Shown: piece by piece, positions 26,065 to 33,522 of the stretch
Numbering within the stretch: the first letter of the stretch is position 1
Layout: the number at the start of each line of letters is the position of its first letter
Assembly: GCF_900110495.1 (NCBI RefSeq)
Contig: NZ_FODX01000001.1
Coordinates: forward strand, 496,001-560,000
Origin: Nitrosovibrio sp. Nv6
GTDB lineage: Bacteria; Pseudomonadota; Gammaproteobacteria; Burkholderiales; Nitrosomonadaceae
Direction: 5' to 3'
Length of the DNA stretch: 64,000 nucleotides
The notes under the pieces: generated by a model
Database searches by the model: none
Told to the model about the DNA's origin: nothing
The model's input: the letters and a program-made list of their open reading frames with translations, nothing else
Position numbers and translations under genes: made by a program

Positions 26065-26841
26065 ATGACGCGCCCGTTACGCATCGGATTGTCGCCACGC
26101 ATACTGCATACTCCTCCAGCGGGATTGGGCTTCCCGAAAAAGACGTTACAGTACCTTGAGCAGACGGTCGCCCACTGGATCATGCGCCGCCGGGCTCTGG
26201 CTTTCATGCTGCCGGCCATAGAAACCGGTGGGGTCGAGCGTTCTCATGTGCGTATAAGCGACTATGTCAGGGAAATCGATGGGCTCGTACTCCAAGGTGG
26301 CGCGGATGTCAGCCCCATTTCTTACGGTGAAACCCCAACGCGGCCGGAATGGTCCGGGGACCGGGTACGTGACCTGTACGAAATGGAACTCTTTTGGGAA
26401 TGTGTCGTGCAGGGAAAACCCGTACTGGGCATTTGCCGTGGATTACAACTTATCAATGTGGCGCTGGGCGGCACCCTTTATCAGGATATTGCTACCGAAC
26501 ACCCGCACGCAATCCTGCATGTAGACGACATCCTGTACGATCAGCACCGGCATACCGTTCTAATTGAGGAAAATTCGCGGCTGGCGAAGCTGTACGGCGA
26601 GAATTATCAACGTCTCGTCAACAGCATTCATCATCAGGCAATCAAGCGACTGGGGCGTGATTCGGTCGTCGAGGCGATTTCCGACGTTGATGGCATTATC
26701 GAGGCAATACGTATGCGGGGGGAATGCTATGTGACCGCGTTCCAGTGGCATCCCGAGTTTCATGGCGGCGCCACCGACCTGCTCGATTCGGGACCCATAC
26801 TGGACGATTTTCTTGCCGCTGCTGAAAAGCAGCGCATGTGA
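26065..26841 (+). CDS. class-I glutamine-amidotransferase-like hydrolase (peptidase C26, PuuD-like)
   Basis: A 258-residue hydrolase of the gamma-glutamyl-gamma-aminobutyrate hydrolase family. The nucleophile elbow is PVLGICRGLQLINVALGG, with Cys about residue 130, and the His-Glu pair lies in TAFQWHPEFHGG. DGLVLQGGADVSPISYGE is the conserved strand before it. Family members cut gamma-glutamyl amide bonds (PuuD in putrescine breakdown). No other puu gene is near. It follows the YbdK-like gene after 196 bases in which I see no terminator, so co-expression is plausible but not certain. Confidence 0.88.
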   Translation: MTRPLRIGLSPRILHTPPAGLGFPKKTLQYLEQTVAHWIMRRRALAFMLPAIETGGVERSHVRISDYVREIDGLVLQGGADVSPISYGETPTRPEWSGDRVRDLYEMELFWECVVQGKPVLGICRGLQLINVALGGTLYQDIATEHPHAILHVDDILYDQHRHTVLIEENSRLAKLYGENYQRLVNSIHHQAIKRLGRDSVVEAISDVDGIIEAIRMRGECYVTAFQWHPEFHGGATDLLDSGPILDDFLAAAEKQRM

Positions 26842-26894
26842 CCAAGCCGACGGCATCACTTTAACCGCGGTGTTTTTATCTCAGGTCAGCCTCC

Positions 26895-26930
26895 AAATCG
26901 TCGCTCCCGCGAAAGCGGGAATGACGATTT
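26895..26930. terminator. long hairpin between convergent genes (intergenic repeat type)
   Basis: Arms AAATCGTC (26895-26902) / GACGATTT (26923-26930) and TCCCGC (26905-26910) / GCGGGA (26915-26920) enclose a GAAA loop with one two-base mismatch. The core CCCGCGAAAGCGGGAATGAC is of the kind repeated widely in betaproteobacterial intergenic DNA (compare the Neisseria dRS3 ATTCCC type). It sits between the ends of two converging genes and probably ends or protects both transcripts. Confidence 0.6.
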
Positions 26931-27002
26931 CATGGAGACGATGGCAAGAGAAGGTGAAGCGCAGCAAATGATACTCTCCAGAGCGTTTGTTCAAAGATTC
27001 CT

Positions 27003-28448
27003 CTATTCGGCCTGCTCGGCAATGAATGCCTTGACCGCATCGGCATCCGCATTCATGACCACATACCGCTGCGGCATGTTTTCAATATTCTCATACCCGG
27101 CGGGACGCGCCGGCGCATGGCCTATGGCCTCGATAATGCTCTCGGAAAACTTGATGGGCAACGCGGTTTCCAGACAGATTAGCGGTACGCCTGCTTCGCG
27201 ATGTTCCAGTCCCACTTTCAACCCATCGGCAGTATGCGGATCCACCAGAACGCCGTATTGTTCATGAATCCGGCGTATGGTGGCGATGCGTTCGGCGTGG
27301 TTACTCGTTCCCGACACAAGTCCGAATTCCTTTACCCTTTCCCACAAGGGTGTACCGGCAAGATCGAAAGCACCGTCCTGGACGCGATCCGCTTCCGCTC
27401 CCCCGCCCCCACCTCTTTCCACCGCCCGCCACAATTCTTTCACCTTGGCCGCATCCCGTCCCGTCAAATCAAAAATGAAACGCTCGAAGTTGGATGCTTT
27501 GGAAATGTCCATCGACGGACTGCTGGTATGCAGCGTTTCCGAAGTGGCGCGAGGCCGATAACAACCTGTCCTGAAAAACTCATCCAGAACATCATTTTCG
27601 TTGGTCGCCAGTATCAATTTTCTGATGGGCAACCCCATCATGCGAGCAACGTGGCCCGCGCAGATATTGCCAAAATTCCCCGATGGCACGGCAAAGGACA
27701 CCTGCTCGCTGCTAGAACCGGTAGCTTCAAAATAGCCTTTGAAATAATAGACGATTTGCGCAACGATCCGTGCCCAGTTTATTGAATTGACCGTGCCTAT
27801 GCGGTATTTTTGCTTGAAGGCATAATCGTTGCTGACTGCCTTTACAATGTCCTGGCAATCATCGAACACGCCGCGGACGGCAATATTGAAAATGTTCGGG
27901 TCTTGCAGGGAATACATTTGCGCTGTCTGGAATCGGCTCATCTTTCCTTGCGGTGAAAGCATGAACACGCGAATGCCGCGCTTGCCGCGCATGGCATATT
28001 CCGCGCTGGGCCCGGTATCGCCAGAAGTCGCCCCCAGAATGTTCAGATACTCCCCTGATTTTTCAAGGACATACTCGAACAAATTGCCCAACAATTGCAT
28101 GGCAATATCCTTGAATGCCAGCGTCGGGCCATTCGACAATCCCAGAATGTGCAGTCCCGGCTCCAAAGTTTTAAGCGGTGTTATTTCCTCGCTTTGAAAT
28201 GATTCCGCGGTATAAGTCCGCGCAATGATGCCGCGCAGATCAGCGACAGGAATATCGTCTGTGAATCGCGAAATAATCTCGTACGCGAGTTCCTGATAAC
28301 TCAGGCCGCGCAGTTTTTCCAGTTCGGCAAAATCAATCTCCGGATAGGTCTCGGGCATTGCCAGCCCGCCGTCCGGTGCGAGCCCACCCAGAAGAATCCT
28401 GGAAAACTTTTTTGGCGGCATGCCGCCGCGAGTAGAAATATAACGCAT
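27003..28448 (-). CDS. thrC: threonine synthase
   Basis: A 481-residue PLP enzyme converting O-phosphohomoserine to threonine. The PLP lysine is in NGPTLAFKDIAMQLLGNLFE. The phosphate-binding loop is FAVPSGNFGNICAGHVARMM, and LGATSGDTGPSAEYAMRGKR holds the other PLP contacts. The start RYISTRGGMPPKKFSRILLG is the usual N-terminus for this long (type 2) form. It lies 159 bases downstream of hom on the same strand, the expected hom-thrC operon. Confidence 0.95.
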   Translation of the reverse strand: MRYISTRGGMPPKKFSRILLGGLAPDGGLAMPETYPEIDFAELEKLRGLSYQELAYEIISRFTDDIPVADLRGIIARTYTAESFQSEEITPLKTLEPGLHILGLSNGPTLAFKDIAMQLLGNLFEYVLEKSGEYLNILGATSGDTGPSAEYAMRGKRGIRVFMLSPQGKMSRFQTAQMYSLQDPNIFNIAVRGVFDDCQDIVKAVSNDYAFKQKYRIGTVNSINWARIVAQIVYYFKGYFEATGSSSEQVSFAVPSGNFGNICAGHVARMMGLPIRKLILATNENDVLDEFFRTGCYRPRATSETLHTSSPSMDISKASNFERFIFDLTGRDAAKVKELWRAVERGGGGGAEADRVQDGAFDLAGTPLWERVKEFGLVSGTSNHAERIATIRRIHEQYGVLVDPHTADGLKVGLEHREAGVPLICLETALPIKFSESIIEAIGHAPARPAGYENIENMPQRYVVMNADADAVKAFIAEQAE

Positions 28449-28607
28449 TGTATTTACCAGAAAAAAAAGCTGAACGCTCTCTTATAAAAACTGGAGCCCC
28501 GAGCTAAACTGACAGCGGAGCGACCTGCTTCCCAATTGGCAATAAATTGCCTGTACCCGTAAATTTTTAAGGCGCCCCTTCGGGATCATCAGGACTATTT
28601 GGGACTA

Positions 28608-29924
28608 CTACTTGCTGCTCAATTGTTCCAACCGGATGCGCGTCACTCTACCGGTTGTCAAAGGCAGTTTTTTGATTTTGGCGATAGCGGCATTAATATT
28701 TTTTTCCATTGCGGAATGGGTGAGCATGATGATATCGACCTGATCTTCTCCTTCGCTGGGCTCTTTCTGTACCATTGCTTCGATGGAAATTCCCAAGTCG
28801 GCAAGTACACCGGCAATATCAGCCAGCGCCCCTGGTTTATCCATTACCCGCAATCGAAGGTAATATGACGTTTCCACTTCCTCCATGGTCAGGATGGGTG
28901 TATCCGACAGCAGGTCTGGCTGGAAAGCAAGATGTGGAACGCGGTGTTTAGGGTCGGCGGTGTGCATGCGCGTCACGTCCACCAGGTCTGCCACTACCGA
29001 ACTCGCCGTAGGTTCGGCGCCCGCCCCCGCGCCATAATACAAGGTAGCGCCTACTGCGTCGCCTTTCACCACGATCGCATTCATGACACCTTCCACATTG
29101 GCTATCAACCGCCGGGTGGGTATCAGCGTGGGATGCACGCGCAGCTCGATGCCTCTGGGGGTTCGCTTGGTAATACCCAGCAGTTTGATGCGGTAGCCCA
29201 GCTCCTCCGCATAACGGATATCCTCGCGGGTTAATTTCGTGATGCCTTCGGTATAAACCTTGTCGAACTGCATGGGAATCCCGAACGCAATAGACGCCAT
29301 GATGGTGAGCTTGTGCGCGGCGTCTATCCCCTCGATATCGAAAGTGGGGTCCGCTTCGGCGTAACCCAGCTTCTGCGCCTGCTTCAGCACGGTATCGAAC
29401 GTCAGCCCCTTGTCGCGCATTTCCGACAGGATGAAATTACTCGTGCCGTTGATAATCCCGGCAATCCATTCGATCCGGTTGGCGGTCAGACCCTCGCGCA
29501 AGGCCTTGATAATGGGTATTCCGCCTGCTACGGCCGCTTCAAACGCGACCATTACGCCTTTTTTCTGCGCTGCCGCGAAAATTTCTGTGCCGTGCGAGGC
29601 CAGTAATGCCTTGTTCGCGGTAATGACATGCTTGCCATTCTCGATGGCCTTCAGCGTCAGCTCTTTTGCAACGGTATATCCCCCAATCAACTCGATTACG
29701 ATATCGATATCCGGATTGGTTACAACCGCGTTTGCATCGTCGGTGATGATGACGTCATTCCCCGCGATTTTGCGGGCTTTCTCCACGTCGCGATCCGCGA
29801 TCATTCGGATAACGATCCCGCGTCCCGCACGTCGTGTGATTTCCTCCTGGTTGCGTTTGAGGACCGCAAAAGTGCCACCCCCGACTGTACCGATGCCTAA
29901 CAGGCCTACATTGATGGGTTTCAT
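28608..29924 (-). CDS. hom: homoserine dehydrogenase
   Basis: A 438-residue NAD(P)-dependent enzyme reducing aspartate semialdehyde to homoserine. It starts with the Rossmann loop INVGLLGIGTVGGGTFAVLK, has the catalytic core EGIDAAHKLTIMASIAFG and YYGAGAGAEPTASSVVADLV, and ends in an ACT domain (about residues 350-430, MDKPGALADIAGVLADLGIS) that usually mediates threonine feedback. I start at ATG 29924, where homology begins. An in-frame ATG at 30011 would add 29 residues unlike the family. Confidence 0.94.
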   Translation of the reverse strand: MKPINVGLLGIGTVGGGTFAVLKRNQEEITRRAGRGIVIRMIADRDVEKARKIAGNDVIITDDANAVVTNPDIDIVIELIGGYTVAKELTLKAIENGKHVITANKALLASHGTEIFAAAQKKGVMVAFEAAVAGGIPIIKALREGLTANRIEWIAGIINGTSNFILSEMRDKGLTFDTVLKQAQKLGYAEADPTFDIEGIDAAHKLTIMASIAFGIPMQFDKVYTEGITKLTREDIRYAEELGYRIKLLGITKRTPRGIELRVHPTLIPTRRLIANVEGVMNAIVVKGDAVGATLYYGAGAGAEPTASSVVADLVDVTRMHTADPKHRVPHLAFQPDLLSDTPILTMEEVETSYYLRLRVMDKPGALADIAGVLADLGISIEAMVQKEPSEGEDQVDIIMLTHSAMEKNINAAIAKIKKLPLTTGRVTRIRLEQLSSK

Positions 29925-30028
29925 ATCTAGTGTAATGATAAATGGTCCGGATAAATCGGTTTCGGCGGGCAGGCCAGCGTTTTTCTTTTCGTTCTGTTCG
30001 ATCTTATCCATTCTCAGTTCGCCTCAGG

Positions 30029-30058
30029 CAGGTTCGGGTAGGTTCGGGCAGGTTCGGG
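30029..30058. repeat. 10-base direct repeats between the aminotransferase and hom
   Basis: Three tandem units of GGTTCGGGYA-type sequence (CAGGTTCGGG / TAGGTTCGGG / CAGGTTCGGG) are followed by two degenerate copies to about 30079, some inside the end of the aminotransferase frame. The 10-base period equals about one helical turn. It may be a simple slippage repeat at the gene end. Confidence 0.55.
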
Positions 30059-30069
30059 ACCAGATTCGG

Positions 30070-31296
30070 TCAGGTACGGTGGCGCTTGCGATATCGCCCG
30101 AGAAAATCCGCAATGCGGCCTATCGCTTCTGTAAGGTCATCGCTATTGGGCAAAAATACTACGCGGAAGTGGTCCGGATGCGGCCAGTTGAACCCGCTGC
30201 CCTGCACCACCAGCACCTTCTCTTCCAGCAGCAGATCCAGCACAAACTGCTCGTCGTCCTCGATCGGATACATTTGCGGATCCAGACGCGGGAATAGATA
30301 CATCGCAGCCTTCGGCTTATAGCACGTTACGCCTGGAATATCAGTCAGCAATTTCCAGGCGAGATCACGCTGCCGCATCAGGCGCCCTGTCGGCATCACC
30401 AGGTCATTAATGCTCTGGTAGCCGCCAAGCGCGGTCTGGATACCGAATTGGGAGGGAACGTTCGCGCACAGTCGCATCGAAGCCAGCATGGTAAGCCCCG
30501 CAATATAATCGCGGGCAGATTGCTTTGTCCCCGAAACCACTGCCCAACCGGAGCGAAACCCGGCAGCGCGATAGTTCTTGGATAAGCCGTTCAGCGTGAC
30601 AAACAGCACGTCGTCCGCCAGCGAGGCAATCGAAGTGTGGGTGGTATCATCGTACAAAACCTTATCGTAAATTTCGTCCGCATAAATGATGAGCTGATGC
30701 TGACGGGCAATCTCTATGATTTCGTGCAGCACATCGTCAGGATAGAGCGCGCCGGTGGGGTTATTGGGATTAATGACAACGATGGCCCGAGTGTTCGGCG
30801 TAACCCTGGAGCGAATATCGTCCAGGTCGGGTAGCCATCCTGCCTGCTCGTCGCACACATAATGCCTCGCCGTGCCTCCCGCCAACACAACTGCCGCGGT
30901 CCACAACGGATAGTCGGGCGAAGGAATCAGCACCTCATCGCCACTGTTCAGAAGCGCCTGCATGGCCATTACGATCAGTTCGGAAACCCCGTTGCCGATA
31001 TAGATGTCCTCAAGCCGCACATCCGGAATATGCTTTTCCTGGGTGTAGTGCATGATCGCCTTCCGTGCCGCAAACAGTCCCTTTGAATCGCAATAACCGG
31101 AAGCGGCGGAGAGGTTATGGATAACATCCTGCAGGATCTCCTCCGGCGCATCAAAACCAAATGACGCAGGATTGCCGATGTTGAGCTTGATGATGTGATG
31201 CCCGTCCTCCTCCATTTGCCGGGCGCGATCAAGCACCGGTCCGCGAATGTCATAACATACATTCGCCAGCTTGCTGGATTTTAGAATGGGCTGCAT
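30070..31296 (-). CDS. alanine-type PLP aminotransferase (AlaA/AlaC-like)
   Basis: A 408-residue class I/II aminotransferase. Seen are IKLNIGNPASFGF (substrate entry), IPSPDYPLWTAAVVLAGG, VINPNNPTGALYP with the PLP-contacting Asn, YADEIYDKVLY with Asp/Tyr, and the PLP lysine in LNGLSKNYRAAGFRSGW. The pattern fits the AlaA group (alanine/valine-pyruvate transamination). The gene lies upstream of hom and thrC on the same strand, with 145 bases to the hom start, and the three may form one amino-acid transcript. A hairpin with a T-run stands in its leader (31344-31366). Confidence 0.88.
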   Translation of the reverse strand: MQPILKSSKLANVCYDIRGPVLDRARQMEEDGHHIIKLNIGNPASFGFDAPEEILQDVIHNLSAASGYCDSKGLFAARKAIMHYTQEKHIPDVRLEDIYIGNGVSELIVMAMQALLNSGDEVLIPSPDYPLWTAAVVLAGGTARHYVCDEQAGWLPDLDDIRSRVTPNTRAIVVINPNNPTGALYPDDVLHEIIEIARQHQLIIYADEIYDKVLYDDTTHTSIASLADDVLFVTLNGLSKNYRAAGFRSGWAVVSGTKQSARDYIAGLTMLASMRLCANVPSQFGIQTALGGYQSINDLVMPTGRLMRQRDLAWKLLTDIPGVTCYKPKAAMYLFPRLDPQMYPIEDDEQFVLDLLLEEKVLVVQGSGFNWPHPDHFRVVFLPNSDDLTEAIGRIADFLGRYRKRHRT

Positions 31297-31343
31297 GAAT
31301 GGAAAAACCTGATCCGCAAAAAGCGTTCCGATAAGTGCCGGTA

Positions 31344-31366
31344 AAAAATAACCCCTATGGCAGGGG
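31344..31366 (-). terminator. terminator-like hairpin in the leader of the aminotransferase gene
   Basis: On the minus strand the stem CCCCT-GCCAT-AGGGG (plus 31352-31366) is followed by TTATTTTTT (to 31344). This is an intrinsic-terminator shape 48 bases before the start codon at 31296. The only gene on the other side (31526) is divergent, so transcripts reaching it must start within 31367-31525. That makes transcription attenuation possible. A 60-codon minus-strand frame (31537-31355) ends inside the hairpin. Confidence 0.5.
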
Positions 31367-31525
31367 CTTAGGTGATTCAGAACCTACCGTTTCAAGCGGT
31401 GGTCCTGAAGTATTCGTTTGCCTCTTCTCATCATTTTCCGCTTTATTCGGCACAAAACCTTTATTGCGACGCAAAAAAGATGTAATGTTACCCGACCCTC
31501 CAACCCGCCGCAAATGGAGCCTTAC

Positions 31526-31900
31526 GTGAAGCTGCATCTTTCCTCATTAACCGAACAAAATATGTTCACCGGCTACGGAGCCGGATATGTTCTGGTCAAC
31601 CGGATACGCCACGAGCAAAATCTGATCGTACTGCCTGATCGCATCATTGAAAATTGGGGGACGACAACGTTCGAGCAGCTCACCGCGGAACATTTCGATT
31701 TTCTGCTCTCACTGCAACCCGAAATGGTATTGCTTGGCACTGGAGCCAGGCTGCGCTTTCCGCATCCCAGGCTGACCCAGCCGCTCATCAGATCAGGTAT
31801 CGGTGTTGAAGTAATGGATACCAGTGCCGCCTGCCGGACCTACAATATCCTGACAGATGAAGGGCGGCGTGTAGCGGCGGCGCTGCTTATCCAGGACTGA
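31526..31900 (+). CDS. Mth938-like domain protein (DUF498/NDUFAF3 family)
   Basis: A 124-residue single-domain protein of the Mth938/DUF498 family, related to the mitochondrial complex I assembly factor NDUFAF3. Typical strands are YGAGYVLVNRIRHEQNLIVL, LQPEMVLLGTGARLRFPHPR and GVEVMDTSAACRTYNILTDE. I prefer the GTG at 31526 (MKLHLSSLTEQN) because GGAG lies six bases before it and homology begins there; ATG 31514 would destroy that spacing. Function in bacteria is not settled. No nuo genes are in the window. Confidence 0.85.
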   Translation: MKLHLSSLTEQNMFTGYGAGYVLVNRIRHEQNLIVLPDRIIENWGTTTFEQLTAEHFDFLLSLQPEMVLLGTGARLRFPHPRLTQPLIRSGIGVEVMDTSAACRTYNILTDEGRRVAAALLIQD

Positions 31901-32059
31901 ACAAATCCCAAATCCCATATCGCGGGGCGCTGTAAAGCGTTATCCATGTCCCCGGGCCATACTGACACAGATCATGCCAAGCTTTTTTCTGGACAGAACG
32001 GGCTCTGCAGGCCGGGCGCCTGCCTCTTCGGAACCCGTCTTCGTTAGCCGGGGCGGGTA

Positions 32060-32881
32060 ATGGGCCAAGTCAGCATAGGATCCGCTGTGTTTCCCATCGA
32101 TTTTTTACTATTGTTGAGTGCCATGCTGGCCGGTTTCTCCGTCGCCAAAAGGATAAGACAGCGGAAAAACATTGATGTCGAGCCGCTTCTCTTGAGAGTT
32201 TTGATTACCTCCCTGATAACGGCGAGAACCGTCTTCGTGATTGCATATTTCGATATGTACAAGAACGCGCCATGGGGCATGCTCGATATTCGCGACGGCG
32301 GGTTTTCATCGGCAGCGGGAATACTGGCTGCAGCAGCAGGCATCGCCTGGTATTCGTGGCGCAGGCCGGAGGGACGCCGCCCCCTGCTGCTATCGGCATT
32401 GGCCGGGGGAGCCACCTGGGCGGCTGGCGCGGTCGCCGCCACAGCCGTCTTTGCTGTCCCAGCGCAAATGCCGGAAGTTGAGTTGGGTCGCCTTGACGGC
32501 AGTTCCGTCGAGTTCAGTTCACTGGCCGGCAAACCGATGGTGGTCAATCTGTGGGCGACATGGTGTCCCCCTTGCATACGGGAAATGCCGGTACTGGAGA
32601 ATGCGCAAAAGAACAATCCGGATGTAGTTTTCGTTTTTGCCAACCAGGGTGAATCGGTCGATACGGTCCAGAAGTTTCTGGATCGGCAGGGACTCAGCCT
32701 TGACAATGTACTGCTCGATCCCCGCCTCGAACTTAGTGGCCAGACCGAGTCTCAAGGACTGCCGACAACCTTGTTCTTTGATGCAGGGGGTGCGCTGGTT
32801 GACCGCCGAATTGGCGAGTTATCAGCCGCTACGCTGGCACAAAGAATCGAGGGCATCGCACGGCGCGAAACCGGCCCGTAA
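32060..32881 (+). CDS. membrane-anchored TlpA/ResA-like thiol-disulfide protein
   Basis: A 273-residue protein. The first half (residues 10-135) has four hydrophobic helices and resembles part of an Lgt-type membrane fold (PIDFLLLLSAMLAGFSVAKR, MLDIRDGGFSSAAGILAAAA). The second half (about 140-265) is a periplasmic TlpA/AhpC-TSA-like thioredoxin with the active site NLWATWCPPCIREMPVLENA and the cis-Pro QGLPTTLFFD. Such proteins reduce disulfides in exported proteins such as apocytochrome c or CuA sites. The large oxidase operon on the opposite strand ends 250 bases away, but a direct link is only suggested. Confidence 0.85.
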   Translation: MGQVSIGSAVFPIDFLLLLSAMLAGFSVAKRIRQRKNIDVEPLLLRVLITSLITARTVFVIAYFDMYKNAPWGMLDIRDGGFSSAAGILAAAAGIAWYSWRRPEGRRPLLLSALAGGATWAAGAVAATAVFAVPAQMPEVELGRLDGSSVEFSSLAGKPMVVNLWATWCPPCIREMPVLENAQKNNPDVVFVFANQGESVDTVQKFLDRQGLSLDNVLLDPRLELSGQTESQGLPTTLFFDAGGALVDRRIGELSAATLAQRIEGIARRETGP

Positions 32882-33129
32882 TCCCTGTTGAAGTCAACTG
32901 GGCGAGCAAGGGAATAGCAGGACGCCCTTCAGCATACAGCCGTGGCAGTTTGCGGGATTGGATGAGTTCCGGGGCCTTTTGCCCGATATTTGTACGGTAT
33001 AGCACAATCAGCGCCCCGGGCAATGCGGTATTGTCCTGATGCGTGCGAGTACATTGCATGGTTTCCCAAGGATAAAGGCATCTCGCCCCCTTCCATTGAT
33101 TAGATGAGGAAGTTTCCTGCGGTGCGGCA

Positions 33130-33522
33130 TTAGCGCAATTGGTCACAGGCGGGCAGCATGACTGCGCCCAGACCTGCGTAAAGCATCGCCAAAATCGAAA
33201 GCCAGGCCAGAACGCGCATGATCGTCACGATAAATCCAGCCTGGTCCGCAGGGAGGTCGGCTCGGGCGATCAAGGCATGGACGAAACTGGGACGTGCGGC
33301 ACTGAAACCAACGGCCGCAATGCACACAGCGGTGGCGACCAGAATGATGGCGATGATGGCGGCATTTCCCGCCGATCTGTCTTCACCCGGGTTTAAGGCG
33401 CATAGCAGGGATTGGCTGCCATAGATCAGTGTCAGATGCACGGTCCAGACAATGGGGCCGACCAGCATGAAGACCAGCGTGCCCATGCCCTGGGGATTGG
33501 ACCTGGATCCCGTGTGCCTCAC
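33130..33522 (-). CDS. small three-helix membrane protein of the oxidase operon
   Basis: A 130-residue hydrophobic protein with three helices (about residues 15-40, 54-76, 96-122), e.g. GTLVFMLVGPIVWTVHLTLI. It starts at GTG 33522, overlapping the TGA of the fused CoxA-CoxC gene by four bases, which shows coupled translation and decides the start. No family recognised. As the last gene of the oxidase operon it is probably an accessory subunit or assembly helper. The gap beyond it (32882-33129) shows no gene. Confidence 0.7.
   Translation of the reverse strand: MRHTGSRSNPQGMGTLVFMLVGPIVWTVHLTLIYGSQSLLCALNPGEDRSAGNAAIIAIILVATAVCIAAVGFSAARPSFVHALIARADLPADQAGFIVTIMRVLAWLSILAMLYAGLGAVMLPACDQLR

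Noticed and set aside
26895..26930. Mobile MITE
   Set aside because: Only a single short hairpin is present, with no target duplication or terminal repeats beyond the stem; an intergenic hairpin is the simpler reading.
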